Part shown: one piece after another, positions 52,450 to 60,917 of the stretch
Numbering within the stretch: the first letter of the stretch is position 1
Layout of the letters: each line of letters starts with the position of its first letter
Source of the DNA: Pseudonocardiaceae bacterium YIM PH 21723
GTDB taxonomy: Bacteria; Actinomycetota; Actinomycetes; Mycobacteriales; Pseudonocardiaceae
Assembly (NCBI GenBank): GCA_003600225.1
Contig: QZFT01000029.1
Span: forward strand, 39,637 to 103,636
Length of the DNA stretch: 64,000 nt
Direction of reading: 5' to 3'
Translations under genes and position numbers: made by a program
Notes under the pieces: generated by a model
What the model saw: the letters and a program-made list of their open reading frames with translations, nothing else
Told to the model about the DNA's origin: nothing
The model's database searches: none

Positions 52450-53219
52450 GAAGCCCTCTTCACATGCTTGCGGAGCTGTGCGCGGTACACCCAGGGCAGC
52501 CACGTCTTCACCGCGTAGCTGATCTTGGCCTGCCGGTCGGTGAGCACCTTGAACTTGCCCTTGCGGACCGATTCGAAGATCGTCTCGGCCACGCTCTCCG
52601 CCGTCAACGTGGTGTGTTTCATGAACGACCGGGTGCGCTTGATGTACGCCTCGTTCGGCGCCCGCATGGAGTTGGGCAGGTTGGTGGGGAAGAAGTTCGG
52701 GCAGACCACCGTCACCTTGACGTTGTCCGCCTCCAGTTCGGTGCGCAGCGTCTCGGACAGGCCGAGCACGGCGATCTTCGTCGCGTTGTACGCGGACATC
52801 GAGGGCAGCAGCATCAACGCGGCCAGCGAGGCGATGTTCACGATGTGCCCGGACTTCTGCGCACGCAGCAGTGGGGTGAAGGTGCGGCAGCCGTGCACCA
52901 CGCCCTTCAGGTTGATGTCGATGATCCAGTCCCAGTCCTCTTCGGACGTCTCCTCGATGAAGCCCGCCGCGGCGACGCCCGCGTTGTTCACCAGGATGTC
53001 CAGGCTGCCCCAGTGCTCGGTGACCCAGTGCAGCACCAGGTTCCACTCCGCGGTGGACCGCACGTCGTGCTGGAGGAAGTCGGTGCCCAGCTCTGCGGCG
53101 ACCTCCTTGCCCGCCTCGGCGTTCACGTCGGTGATCAGCACCTGCGCGCCGGACTTGGCGTAGCGGGTGGCGATGGCCTTGCCGAGGCCGGACGCCCCAC
53201 CGGTGATCAGAACCTTCAC
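52446..53219 (-). CDS. Short-chain dehydrogenase/reductase (SDR)
   Basis: A 257-residue classical SDR: VLITGGASGLGKAIATRY (nucleotide-binding TGxxxGxG), LDILVNNAGVAAAG (NNAG), and the catalytic Ser/Tyr/Lys set in NIASLAALMLLPSMSAYNATK (S, Y and K visible). It oxidises or reduces a hydroxyl with NAD(P). Within this operon it probably acts on the same acyl-CoA route as the dehydrogenase and kinase. GTG 53219 overlaps the dehydrogenase stop (GTGA) and the stop overlaps the kinase ATG. Confidence 0.9.
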   Translation of the reverse strand: MKVLITGGASGLGKAIATRYAKSGAQVLITDVNAEAGKEVAAELGTDFLQHDVRSTAEWNLVLHWVTEHWGSLDILVNNAGVAAAGFIEETSEEDWDWIIDINLKGVVHGCRTFTPLLRAQKSGHIVNIASLAALMLLPSMSAYNATKIAVLGLSETLRTELEADNVKVTVVCPNFFPTNLPNSMRAPNEAYIKRTRSFMKHTTLTAESVAETIFESVRKGKFKVLTDRQAKISYAVKTWLPWVYRAQLRKHVKRAS

Positions 53220-54433
53220 GCGTTCTTCTCCTTGTACTTGGCCAGCTCCAGCCGGGCGACGACGCCCTGGTGAACCTCGTCCGGACCGTCGGCCAGCCGG
53301 AGCGTGCGGGCACCGACCCAGGCGGCGGCCAGCGGGAAGTCATCGGACATGCCTGCGCCACCGTGCAGCTGGATGGCCAGGTCGATCACGCTCAACGCCA
53401 TGCGCGGGGCGACCACCTTGATCTCCGAGACGGCGGACAGTGCCCCGAACGGACCCTTGGTGTCCAGCAGCCAGGCGGCGTTCAGCACCAGCAGCCGGGC
53501 CTGGTTGATGGCGATGCGGGCGTCGGCGACGCGCTCCCGGTTGCCACCCAGGTTGATCAGTGGCTTGCCGAAGGCGCTGCGGCTGGTGGCGCGCTTGATG
53601 CCCAGTTCCAGGGCCTTCTCGGCGAGGCCGATGAGCCGCATGCAGTGGTGGATCCGGCCCGGTCCGAGCCTGCCCTGGGCGATCTCGAACGCACGGCCGG
53701 GGCCGACCAGGATGTTGCTCGCGGGCACCCGCACGTTGTCGAAGCTGACCTCGCCGTGGCCGTACGGCTCGTCGGCGTAGCCCATGGTGGTGAGCATCCG
53801 CTCGATCTTCACGCCGGGCGCGTCCGTGGGCACCAGCACCATGGTGTGTTTGCCGTGCCGGTTGTCGCTGTCGGGGAAGGTGAGCCCCATGAAGATGATC
53901 ACCTTGCAGTTCGGGTGACCGATGCCGGTGGTCCACCACTTGCGGCCGTTGATCAGGACCGTGTCGCCGTCCAGGACCGCGGTGGCCGCCATGTTGGCCG
54001 CGTCCGAAGAGGCGACGCCGGGCTCGGTCATGCCGAAGGCGGAGCGGATCTCGCCGGCCAGCAGCGGGGTCAGCCACTGTTCTTGCTGCTCAGGGGTGCC
54101 GTATTTGAGCAGCACCTCCATGTTGCCGGTGTCCGGGGCGTTGCAGTTGAAGATCTCCGGGGCGATCAGCGAGCGTCCGGTCAGCTCGGCGATCGGCGCG
54201 TACTCCACGTTGGTCAGCTCGCCACCGTGGGCGACCGGCCGGAACAGGTTCCACAGTCCGGCGGCCCGCGCCTTGGCCTTGAGCTCCTCGATGATCGGCA
54301 GCACCACCCAGCGGTCGGGCTGCGCCTGTAGCTCGCGGTGGTAGGCCTCCTCGATCGGCTCCACCTCCTCCGCGATGAAGGCGGCGGCCCGCTTGATGTA
54401 GTCCTGCGCCTTTGCCGAGTGCTCGAAGTCCAT
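53216..54433 (-). CDS. Acyl-CoA dehydrogenase (ACAD10/11-like)
   Basis: A 405-residue flavoprotein with GMTEPGVASSDAANMAATA near residue 135 (the SSDA variant typical of ACAD10/11), INGRKWWTTGIGHPNCKVII, GFDNVRV-like SFDNVRVPASNIL, FGKPLINLGGNRERVADA and QLHGGAGMSDDFPLAAAW near the end. The family acts on acyl-CoAs carrying a 4-substituent with the partner kinase. It is the first gene of the operon on the minus strand; element C lies upstream. ATG 54433 begins the family domain. Confidence 0.9.
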   Translation of the reverse strand: MDFEHSAKAQDYIKRAAAFIAEEVEPIEEAYHRELQAQPDRWVVLPIIEELKAKARAAGLWNLFRPVAHGGELTNVEYAPIAELTGRSLIAPEIFNCNAPDTGNMEVLLKYGTPEQQEQWLTPLLAGEIRSAFGMTEPGVASSDAANMAATAVLDGDTVLINGRKWWTTGIGHPNCKVIIFMGLTFPDSDNRHGKHTMVLVPTDAPGVKIERMLTTMGYADEPYGHGEVSFDNVRVPASNILVGPGRAFEIAQGRLGPGRIHHCMRLIGLAEKALELGIKRATSRSAFGKPLINLGGNRERVADARIAINQARLLVLNAAWLLDTKGPFGALSAVSEIKVVAPRMALSVIDLAIQLHGGAGMSDDFPLAAAWVGARTLRLADGPDEVHQGVVARLELAKYKEKNA

Positions 54434-54646
54434 GTGTCGGACGTTACTACTCGGTAAGCGAGCAGGGAAGTCCTTGTTGGCGGTGCGTCAACAACTCTGG
54501 TTATCGGGGGGTGGTGGGGGTTGGGTCTGGGGTGTTGGCGAAAGACGCTTTGGAGGGGGAGGTGAGTGGGTGGGGGCGTCTTTCCTGCCTGCGTGTTGGG
54601 TGGGGGCACGCCGGTCCGGTGGGGATGGGCCGCTTCCGCGGGGGAC

Positions 54647-54723
54647 CTGAAGGACGCCATCGTTTACTTGAACGCACTGAAGGCGTCCTTCGTTTACCTC
54701 AGGTAAACAAGGGCGTCCTTCAG
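54647..54723. repeat. CTGAAGGACGCC-type units in element C
   Basis: CTGAAGGACGCCATCGTTTAC, GAAGGCGTCCTTC and GGGCGTCCTTCAG occur within 77 bp, with CTCAGGTAAAC complementing GTTTACCT. The flank GAACGCACTGAAGG links it to the hairpin at 24840-24886. Confidence 0.75.
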
Positions 54724-54818
54724 GTACTCGCAGTCCACAGTGGACGGCCATATAGTGGGATCCACGGTGTGTCGCACCATTTCTGCACCGTGTCGCCCCA
54801 CTTGTCACGTCTTTTATC

Positions 54819-54841
54819 CACGACAAGTGCCACTTGTCGTG
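54819..54841. promoter_or_regulatory. 23-bp palindrome in element C core
   Basis: CACGACAAGTG and CACTTGTCGTG are perfect inverted repeats around one base. Further CACTTGTC and CGACAAGT half-sites lie at about 54799 and 54853. The clustering suggests a protein-binding site; it lies upstream of the acyl-CoA dehydrogenase operon on the minus strand. Confidence 0.5.
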
Positions 54842-55002
54842 ACTAATAGTCGCGACAAGTCAGCGATAGCCCCGCGCAACGGCCCGTGACCACCAGACAG
54901 GCGTGCCCCCACCCAACACGCAGGCAGGAAAGACCCGCACCCCGGCCCGTCTCCCCCTCCAAAGCCCTCTTTCGCCAACACGCCAGACCCAACCCCCGCA
55001 GC

Positions 55003-55554
55003 TCACACGACGGTGAACGGCCCCTTCAGGTCCAGCGCGTCGGTGATCCGGTTGATGGTGGTGACCACGGCGCACAGGTAGGCCAGGTCGCGCACCGCGT
55101 CCGCCGAGCGGCCCCAGGCCATGATCGTCCCGGCATCGGTGCCCTGGACGTCGGCCTTCTCGCCGGCCAGTTTCGCCACGAAGCGCAGTGCGGCCGCCAG
55201 TGGCGGGGTGATGGGCGCCGTGCCCGGATCGCGCAGGGCCGCGGTGACCAGTCCGGGACCGAGTTCCCTGGTGGCCGCCGACTGGTGGGCGAGCAGGCAG
55301 ACCATGCTGCCGTTGACCTTGGACACCGTCGCCGCCAGCAGTTGCCGTTCGGCCGGGGACCACTCCGAGTCGCCGTGCATCACCTCGTGCCACAGGCAGG
55401 CGAAGCCGGTGCCGAAGAACTCCGGCCGGTGCGCGCGCAGCTGGTCGATCACCGTGGTCTCGGGCGCGGTGCGCCTGCCGCCGAGGCGATGGCGCAGGAC
55501 GTCGGCCCGGGCGGCCGGTTTCTCCTGTCCGCCGAGCACCCAGTTCAAACGCAT
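55003..55554 (-). CDS. AhpD/carboxymuconolactone-decarboxylase-like protein
   Basis: A 183-residue helical protein. FGTGFACLWHEVMHGDSEWS, ERQLLAATVSKVNGSMVCLL and SAAT show the all-alpha AhpD/CMD layout, with the single cysteine in SMVCLLAH standing where AhpD has its CxxC, so a disulfide redox role is doubtful. The upstream long open frame is an artefact; ATG 55554 starts the domain. It overlaps the 3' end of the preceding gene by 10 nt. Its stop lies 5 bp from the end of palindromic element C. Confidence 0.7.
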   Translation of the reverse strand: MRLNWVLGGQEKPAARADVLRHRLGGRRTAPETTVIDQLRAHRPEFFGTGFACLWHEVMHGDSEWSPAERQLLAATVSKVNGSMVCLLAHQSAATRELGPGLVTAALRDPGTAPITPPLAAALRFVAKLAGEKADVQGTDAGTIMAWGRSADAVRDLAYLCAVVTTINRITDALDLKGPFTVV

Positions 55555-55901
55555 CCGCCGACCTCCTCCACCGCGGCCAGTCCGACGTGCAGCCGGGCCA
55601 GGCCGGCGCCCAGCGCGGAGGTCAGCACGACCTCGAAGATCGCGTCGTCGGTGTAGCCGAACCCGGACATGCCGTGAAAGTCTCGACCGGTGAGCTCTCT
55701 CGGCCGCGTCGTCACCCTGTCCACGAACGGGGTCAGGGCGGGTACGAGGTCGACATCGGACCAGCCGCTGCCCGCCACCTCCACCGCGTGGTCCAGGATG
55801 TCCCCGCGAAGGCCCTGGCCCAGTTCGCCAGGGGTGTCCAGCACGCCGGACACCAGCCGGCGGAGCTGGTCGGGGCGAGGAGAGTCGGTCATATTGCCCA
55901 T
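55545..55901 (-). CDS. Small AhpD-like partner protein
   Basis: About 118 residues, helical, with FHGMSGFGYTDDAIFEVVLT and SALGAGLARLHVGLAAVEEV, similar to the C-terminal helices of carboxymuconolactone-decarboxylase-like proteins. It overlaps the next gene by 10 nt, so the two are translationally coupled and probably form a heteromer. The start could be 55901 or ATG 55892; neither has a strong ribosome site. Function unknown. Confidence 0.6.
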   Translation of the reverse strand: MGNMTDSPRPDQLRRLVSGVLDTPGELGQGLRGDILDHAVEVAGSGWSDVDLVPALTPFVDRVTTRPRELTGRDFHGMSGFGYTDDAIFEVVLTSALGAGLARLHVGLAAVEEVGGCV

Positions 55902-56068
55902 GGTGCGCCTGATGCGTAGTCTGCGCAGCCAATTCTCACCCATTGTGCCCTTGGCGCGACAATCACGTGTTTCTACCGCCATCTGGTCGATACAGGCCAC
56001 CGGCTGTTCTACGAAAAGTAGCGACTCCGTCACTGACTACGACAATCGCGTGAGGGGAGAGGTCGACA

Positions 56069-57043
56069 ATGGCCCGTACGAGGATGCAGCCGGTTGTCTG
56101 GCAGCCACCGGCCAGCCGCACCGGTAACCCCAGGCCTTTGACCGGACTGAGTGTCATCGAGCTGGACACCGAGGGCCCGGAGGACGTGGTCCTGGACGCT
56201 CAGGGCCGGATCGTCACCGGGGTCAAGGATGGCCGGATCTTCCGGATGAACCCGGACGGCTCCGAGCGGGTCCAGATCGCCGACACCGGAGGCAGGCCGC
56301 TGGGTGTCGAGCTCTTCCCGGACGGCAGGCTGCTCGTCTGCGACGCCCACCGCGGGCTGCTGGCCGTCGACCCGGAGACCGGTGAGATCCAGACGCTCAC
56401 CGACCTGACCCACTTCTGCAACAACGCGGCCGTGGCCGCCGACGGGGTCATCTACTTCAGTGACACCTCTCAGCGGTGGGGGATGGACGACTGGAAGGGC
56501 GACATCGTCGAGCACTCCACCACCGGCCGGCTGCTGAAGCTGGTCCCCGGTGGCGAGCCCGAGGTGCTCATCGACGGCCTGGCCTTCGCCAACGGGGTCG
56601 CCCTCGCGCCCGACGGGTCCTGGGTCGCGGTCGCCGAGACCGGCGCCTACTGCGTGCGCAGGCTGTGGCTGACCGGGCCGAAGGCCGGCACCCAGGACAT
56701 GCTCATCGACCAGCTGGACGGTTTCCCGGACAACATGTCCACCGGCGGCGACGGCCTGATCTGGATCGCCATGGCCGGTCCGCGGGACGCCGCGCTGGAC
56801 TGGATGCTGAGCAAGCCCGGCTGGCTCCGCAAGATCGTCTGGGCGTTGCCGGAGGCGTTGCAGCCGAAGCCGCAGCACGTCATCTGGGTGCTCGCGGTAG
56901 ATCTTGACGGCCGGGTCGTCCACGAGTTCCGCGGAGATCACCCGAAGTTCTACTTCAGTACCGGTGTCCGAGAACACGGTGGCGTCGTTTTCCTGGGCAG
57001 TGAATCGGCTCCGGCGCTCGGCAGCATCAGGATCGCTGACTAA
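56069..57043 (+). CDS. SMP-30/gluconolactonase/LRE-like (strictosidine-synthase-like) beta-propeller protein
   Basis: A 324-residue protein with propeller repeats: GPEDVVLDAQGRIVTGVKDG, LGVELFPDGRLLVCDAHRG, HFCNNAAVAADGVIYFSDTS and LAFANGVALAPDGSWVAVAE. The NN and D residues are the calcium-site ligands of the SMP-30/APMAP fold, and the STGGDGLIWIAM block fits the strictosidine-synthase-like branch. It may hydrolyse a lactone or similar ester, substrate unknown. No signal peptide is seen. ATG 56069 has GGGGAGAGG upstream. Confidence 0.82.
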   Translation: MARTRMQPVVWQPPASRTGNPRPLTGLSVIELDTEGPEDVVLDAQGRIVTGVKDGRIFRMNPDGSERVQIADTGGRPLGVELFPDGRLLVCDAHRGLLAVDPETGEIQTLTDLTHFCNNAAVAADGVIYFSDTSQRWGMDDWKGDIVEHSTTGRLLKLVPGGEPEVLIDGLAFANGVALAPDGSWVAVAETGAYCVRRLWLTGPKAGTQDMLIDQLDGFPDNMSTGGDGLIWIAMAGPRDAALDWMLSKPGWLRKIVWALPEALQPKPQHVIWVLAVDLDGRVVHEFRGDHPKFYFSTGVREHGGVVFLGSESAPALGSIRIAD

Positions 57044-57156
57044 GGGTTTCGCGCTCCGGGGTAGGTTCGCGGTATTGTGTAGGTAGGACACTTTGTTGAG
57101 ACGAGCGGGACCGCTGGGCAACTGGCCGTCCCGCCCTTGCGCGAGGGGGTCGAGCC

Positions 57157-57342
57157 ATGGGGCGCGGCCGGGCTAAGGCTAAGCAGACCAAGGTGGCGCG
57201 GGAGCTCAAATACAGCTCTCCGACCACCGACTTCGAAGCTCTGCAATCAGAGCTCGGAGGCGGTGGGTCAGCCAGTATTCGCAAGGACGACGGTTGGTCG
57301 GATGACCCCTTGGATTACGGGGCCGACGACTACCGTCGCTGA
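57157..57342 (+). CDS. DUF3073 family small protein
   Basis: A 61-residue protein, MGRGRAKAKQTKVARELKYS at the start and acidic at the end (DDPLDYGADDYR), which is the standard actinobacterial DUF3073 pattern. The function is unknown; a nucleic-acid or ribosome role is suspected from its basic N-terminus. It is an independent gene with a 113-bp upstream gap and a strong terminator behind it. Confidence 0.88.
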   Translation: MGRGRAKAKQTKVARELKYSSPTTDFEALQSELGGGGSASIRKDDGWSDDPLDYGADDYRR

Positions 57343-57345
57343 ACA

Positions 57346-57393
57346 ACAGCAGCACATCTCCCGGCACGCCTAGGCGTGCCGGGTTGCTGCTGT
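57346..57393. terminator. Bidirectional hairpin terminator between DUF3073 and acyl-CoA ligase genes
   Basis: CCCGGCACGCC and GGCGTGCCGGG (57360-57383) form an 11-bp stem around TA; outer ACAGCAGCA and TGCTGCTGT arms (57346, 57385) extend it. It overlaps the stop codon of the convergent acyl-CoA ligase gene, whose last codons lie in the stem. Confidence 0.85.
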
Positions 57394-59013
57394 GTCCCCC
57401 AAACCCAGTAGATCCACCGACTGGGCACGCATCTCCACCTTGCGGATCTTTCCGGTCACCGTCATCGGGAACTCGTCCACCAGGTGCAGGTAGCGGGGGA
57501 CCTTGTAGTGCGCGAGCTTGCCGGTGCAGTACTCCCGCATGGCCTCGATGGTCAGGGTGGGTGCACCGGCTCGCAGTCGTACCCACGCCATGAGTTCCTC
57601 GCCGTACTTCGCGTCCGGCACACCGATCACCTGCGCGTCCAGGATGTCCGGGTGGCCGTAGAGGAACTCCTCGATCTCGCGTGGGTAGATGTTCTCCCCG
57701 CCGCGGATCACCATGTCCTTGATCCGCCCGGTGATGTTCAGGTAGCCGTCGGAATCCATGATCGCCAGGTCGCCGGTGTGCATCCAGCCCGCCGAGTCGA
57801 GTGCCTCGGCGGTCTTGTCCGGCTGCTCCCAGTAGCCGAGCATCACCGAATAGCCGCGGGTGCACAGCTCACCGGCCTCGCCACGGGACAGCGTCAGCCC
57901 GGTGGCCGGATCCACGATCTTGATCTCCAGGTGCGGGTGTACCCGGCCCACAGTGGACACCCGGCGCTCGATGGAGTCGTCGGCCCGGGTCTGCGTGGAC
58001 ACCGGGGAGGTCTCGGTCATGCCGTAGCAGATGGTCACCTCGTGCATGCCCATCCGGTCGATGACCTGCTTCATCACCTCGACCGGGCAGGGTGAGCCGG
58101 CCATGATCCCGGTGCGCAGCGTGGACAGGTCATAGGAGTCGAAGTCCGGCTCGGCCAGCTCGGCGATGAACATCGTCGGCACGCCGTACAGCGAGGTGCA
58201 GCGTTCCTCGGCGACGGCTCGCAGAGTAGCCATTGGTTCGAAGCCGGGAGCCGGAATGACCATGCAGGCGCCGTGGGTGGTGGCCGCCAGGTTGCCCATG
58301 ACCATGCCGAAGCAGTGGTAGAACGGCACGGGAATGCAGATTCGATCTTCCTCGGTATAGCCGCAGAGCTCGCCGACGAAGAAGCCGTTGTTCAGGATGT
58401 TGTGGTGCGACAGCGTGGCGCCCTTGGGGAAGCCGGTGGTCCCCGAGGTGTACTGGATGTTGATCGGGTCGTCGAAGCTCAGCTGGATCGAATCCAGCTC
58501 GGACCGGTCGGCCGCCCGCCCCGTCTCCAGCAGAGCCGTCCACTCAGGACTGTCCAGCAGCAGCACATCGGTCAACTGCGGGCACTCCGGGCGGACCTGC
58601 TCGATCATCCCCGCGTAGTCCGAGGTCTTGAAGCTGCGCGCGGAGACCAGGGTGCGGATACCCGACTGGTTCAGCACGTACTGCAGCTCATGGGTGCGAT
58701 AGGCCGGGTTGATGTTCACCAGGATCGCGCCCAGCCGGGCGGTCGCGTACTGGGTGAAGGTCCACTCCGCGGTGTTCGGCGACCAGATGCCGACCCGATC
58801 GCCCTTGGTGATGCCCAGCGATCGGAGCCCCAGGGCCAGCGCGTCCACCTCGGCGAGCAACTGCGCGTAGGTCCAGCGCCGGTCGGTGGCCCGGTCTACC
58901 AGGGCCTCGCGATCCGGGAACCGCGCGACCGTGCGCGCCAGGTTCTGTCCGATCGTGTCGCCGAGCAACGGCACTGACGAGGTCCCCGAGCTGTATGCAA
59001 CGTCGCGCAGCAT
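57370..59013 (-). CDS. Fatty-acyl-CoA synthetase (AMP-binding, FadD-like)
   Basis: A 547-residue ligase. AMP-binding motif [16 protein letters not shown] near residue 180, [21 protein letters not shown] [14 protein letters not shown] and the C-terminal [19 protein letters not shown] with [11 protein letters not shown], whose lysine is catalytic. It activates a fatty acid to its CoA ester, matching the acyl-CoA genes in the window. The frame is open to 59139; ATG 59013 ([20 protein letters not shown]) matches the usual family start but has no clear ribosome site, so 59049 is possible. An 18-bp palindrome lies upstream. Confidence 0.88.
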   Translation of the reverse strand: MLRDVAYSSGTSSVPLLGDTIGQNLARTVARFPDREALVDRATDRRWTYAQLLAEVDALALGLRSLGITKGDRVGIWSPNTAEWTFTQYATARLGAILVNINPAYRTHELQYVLNQSGIRTLVSARSFKTSDYAGMIEQVRPECPQLTDVLLLDSPEWTALLETGRAADRSELDSIQLSFDDPINIQYTSGTTGFPKGATLSHHNILNNGFFVGELCGYTEEDRICIPVPFYHCFGMVMGNLAATTHGACMVIPAPGFEPMATLRAVAEERCTSLYGVPTMFIAELAEPDFDSYDLSTLRTGIMAGSPCPVEVMKQVIDRMGMHEVTICYGMTETSPVSTQTRADDSIERRVSTVGRVHPHLEIKIVDPATGLTLSRGEAGELCTRGYSVMLGYWEQPDKTAEALDSAGWMHTGDLAIMDSDGYLNITGRIKDMVIRGGENIYPREIEEFLYGHPDILDAQVIGVPDAKYGEELMAWVRLRAGAPTLTIEAMREYCTGKLAHYKVPRYLHLVDEFPMTVTGKIRKVEMRAQSVDLLGLGDTAATRHA

Positions 59014-59071
59014 GCCAGGAGTAGACCATCTCCAGGTGCTATAGGCCATAGATATGCCCGCCGGGTTAGTA

Positions 59072-59089
59072 TTTGAGCGATCGCTCAAA
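59072..59089. promoter_or_regulatory. Perfect 18-bp palindrome, candidate operator
   Basis: TTTGAGCGATCGCTCAAA lies between the divergent acyl-CoA ligase and small membrane protein genes, 13 nt before the latter start. It is the right size for a TetR-type fatty-acid regulator. Confidence 0.7.
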
Positions 59090-59101
59090 CTGGGGGTTGT
59101 G

Positions 59102-59533
59102 ATGATCGATCGCCGTCGCGGCGTGTTCGGCGCCGTCATCTACGTGATCATGCTGCTGCGGTGCTTCGTCTCGCAGCTGGGAGCCATGCCGATCAGCGGG
59201 TACCTGTGGATCCCGATCGGCCGGGAGTGGGTGCTCACCGCCGAGGCGGTCCTGGTCGTGGTGATCCTGGTGCTCACCGTGTTGGTCTGCTGGACACCGC
59301 TGGGCGTTACCGGCTTCGGGCGCTGGGCGGGCGCGGTCCTGGGTGTGCTGCTGGTGGGCTCCGTGGTGCTCCGGGCCGTTTCCGTGCCGGTCGCGCTCAT
59401 CACCGGGGAACCGCCGATCGGCGTGGCGGGGATTCTGCTGGTCAACTCGCCGTTGCCGGGGTTCACCGATCCGGGGCTCGGGCTGATCGGCATCCTGTTG
59501 GTCCGGAGGCGATTCGCCGCCTCTTCCGATTGA
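59102..59533 (+). CDS. Small membrane protein, member 1 of a tandem family
   Basis: A 143-residue protein with about four hydrophobic segments ([53 protein letters not shown]-like end). The block [20 protein letters not shown] resembles CWTRLGAVPIGRMAGLLVAV in the next gene and CWSQTGRSPLGRAAGG in the third, so these are paralogues. I do not recognise the family. ATG 59102 is preferred over the longer frame from 59054, which would include the operator palindrome. Confidence 0.65.
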   Translation: MIDRRRGVFGAVIYVIMLLRCFVSQLGAMPISGYLWIPIGREWVLTAEAVLVVVILVLTVLVCWTPLGVTGFGRWAGAVLGVLLVGSVVLRAVSVPVALITGEPPIGVAGILLVNSPLPGFTDPGLGLIGILLVRRRFAASSD

Positions 59534-59635
59534 CAGAAACACTCACTCAATCGGGCTATCTTGCGTTACCGTGTCACTCGTCCGGACTAGCGCGGCCCCC
59601 TGCCGATTCCCTGCCGCGCATCGAGGAGTTGTGAC

Positions 59636-60145
59636 GTGGATTCGCCCGCCGGCCTGTCTGCGGCCAGGTTTCTGGCCGGGGTCGCAGTGATCGTCGGCCT
59701 TGCCTATCGCAGCCTGTTCGTCTTCTTCGGTGGCGCGCCGTTGTCCGGCGCGACCCTGTATCTGCTGGGCGCGACCACCACGGTCTGGCGGCTGGTGGAC
59801 ATCGCCGCGGCCGCCGCGCTGCTGGTGCTCGCCCTAGCCCTGTGCTGGACCCGGCTCGGCGCCGTGCCGATCGGCAGGATGGCCGGGCTGCTGGTCGCCG
59901 TGCTGCTGGTGGCGTCCACCCAGGTCTGGCTGGTCACCACCGCGTTGCTGTCCGCCGAGTTGCCCGCCGACATGGGCTTCTGGAACTCCGCGCTGAAACT
60001 GGGATCGTTCCTGGTCGGCGAGCCGTTCCTGCTCGCCGCCGCCGGGTATCTGGCCTACGACTGGTGGACGGGTGCGCGGTCGCGGGTTCCGGCGCCGGTG
60101 ACCGAGATCGACCTGTTCAGGCCGGCCGAGGAACACGCAGCGTGA
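59636..60145 (+). CDS. Small membrane protein, member 2 of a tandem family
   Basis: A 169-residue protein with four predicted membrane helices. LSAARFLAGVAVIVGLAYRS and FGGAPLSGATLYLLGATT match LSVGRFLAGVALLIGLGYRG and FGGAPLSGSTLYLLGLHN of the gene at 60393. The end (EIDLFRPAEEHAA) is a soluble tail. GTG 59636 has GAGGAG upstream. Unknown function; gene order between a lipid-activation gene and pptT suggests a membrane or lipid role, by inference only. Confidence 0.7.
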   Translation: MDSPAGLSAARFLAGVAVIVGLAYRSLFVFFGGAPLSGATLYLLGATTTVWRLVDIAAAAALLVLALALCWTRLGAVPIGRMAGLLVAVLLVASTQVWLVTTALLSAELPADMGFWNSALKLGSFLVGEPFLLAAAGYLAYDWWTGARSRVPAPVTEIDLFRPAEEHAA

Positions 60146-60392
60146 TGAAAGAGCCGCGAGTCCGTGTCGATCACTCCGTCGGGTGAGAAACGGCTGTCGA
60201 ACAAGGTAGCTAAATAAGGGCATTATCCATGTTCAGCGGCACGCTCACGCACGTCAGTGAACGCCTGACACGGTTTCCGGTCAGCGCAAACGCAGACAGC
60301 GGCGATACGCGGGCCTTCGTTGGACCGGGCACTGAACCCGATACCGCGGCGCGGGCTCACACCCGCTCGCGCCGCCCGCTGAGGAGTTCCCT
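60146..60392. other. Intergenic gap between paralogous membrane genes
   Basis: These 247 bp hold no credible frame or long palindrome. An AT-rich GTAGCTAAATAAGGG lies near 60206 and may belong to a promoter for the third membrane gene. The GAGGAG ribosome site of that gene is near 60380. Confidence 0.4.
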
Positions 60393-60917
60393 GTGTATTC
60401 GCAATCCGGTCTGTCCGTCGGTCGTTTCCTGGCGGGCGTCGCCCTGCTGATCGGCCTTGGCTACCGCGGTCTGTTCACCTATTTCGGTGGCGCCCCGCTG
60501 TCCGGCTCGACGCTGTACCTGCTGGGGTTGCACAACACGGACCTGCACTACCTCGACACCGTGGCCGGCCTGATCGTCCTGGTGCTCGGGTTGCTCTCCT
60601 GCTGGTCCCAGACCGGTAGGAGCCCGCTGGGCCGCGCTGCCGGTGGCGTCATCGCCATCATTCTGCTGGCCTCCGCCACCGCCTGGCTGGGCTCCACCCT
60701 GGTGATGGCCGTCGGTATGCCGACGGGCATCACGCTCTCCCGCTGGGTCGACAAGCTGACCACGATCGTCCTCGGTGAACCGTTCGTCATCGCCGGGGCC
60801 TGGTATCTGTGGAAGGCCTGGCGCCAGCCGCGGCCGAGTGTCCCGGCGCAGCGCCGCCCCGCTGCTCAGCCGGTGACCGCGATGGCCGCGAGCAACAGCC
60901 TGTTCTCTGCGAGGTAG
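60393..60917 (+). CDS. Small membrane protein, member 3 of a tandem family
   Basis: A 174-residue protein with four membrane segments and a proline- and arginine-rich cytoplasmic tail (WRQPRPSVPAQRRPAAQP). It is the closest paralogue of the 59636 product by the shared FLAGVA and FGGAPLSG blocks. GTG 60393 has GAGGAG upstream. Its 3' end overlaps the convergent pptT gene by 52 bp. Function unknown. Confidence 0.7.
   Translation: MYSQSGLSVGRFLAGVALLIGLGYRGLFTYFGGAPLSGSTLYLLGLHNTDLHYLDTVAGLIVLVLGLLSCWSQTGRSPLGRAAGGVIAIILLASATAWLGSTLVMAVGMPTGITLSRWVDKLTTIVLGEPFVIAGAWYLWKAWRQPRPSVPAQRRPAAQPVTAMAASNSLFSAR

Larger units (their letters stand above)
54516..54997. repeat. Large palindromic repeat element, copy C (different core)
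   Basis: A 482-bp non-coding element. Its ends, GGGGGTTGGGTCTGG and CCAGACCCAACCCCC, are exact inverted repeats, and the arms share GCTTTGGAGGGGGA, CTTTCCTGCCTGCGTGTTGG and GTGGGGGCACGCC with A and B. The core is unrelated to that of A and B: it holds CTGAAGGACGCC hairpin units, a GTCCACAGTGGAC palindrome and CGACAAGT inverted repeats. The right end is 5 bp from the stop of the AhpD-like gene at 55003. The rest of the 569-bp gap (54434-55002) shows nothing else. Confidence 0.85.
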
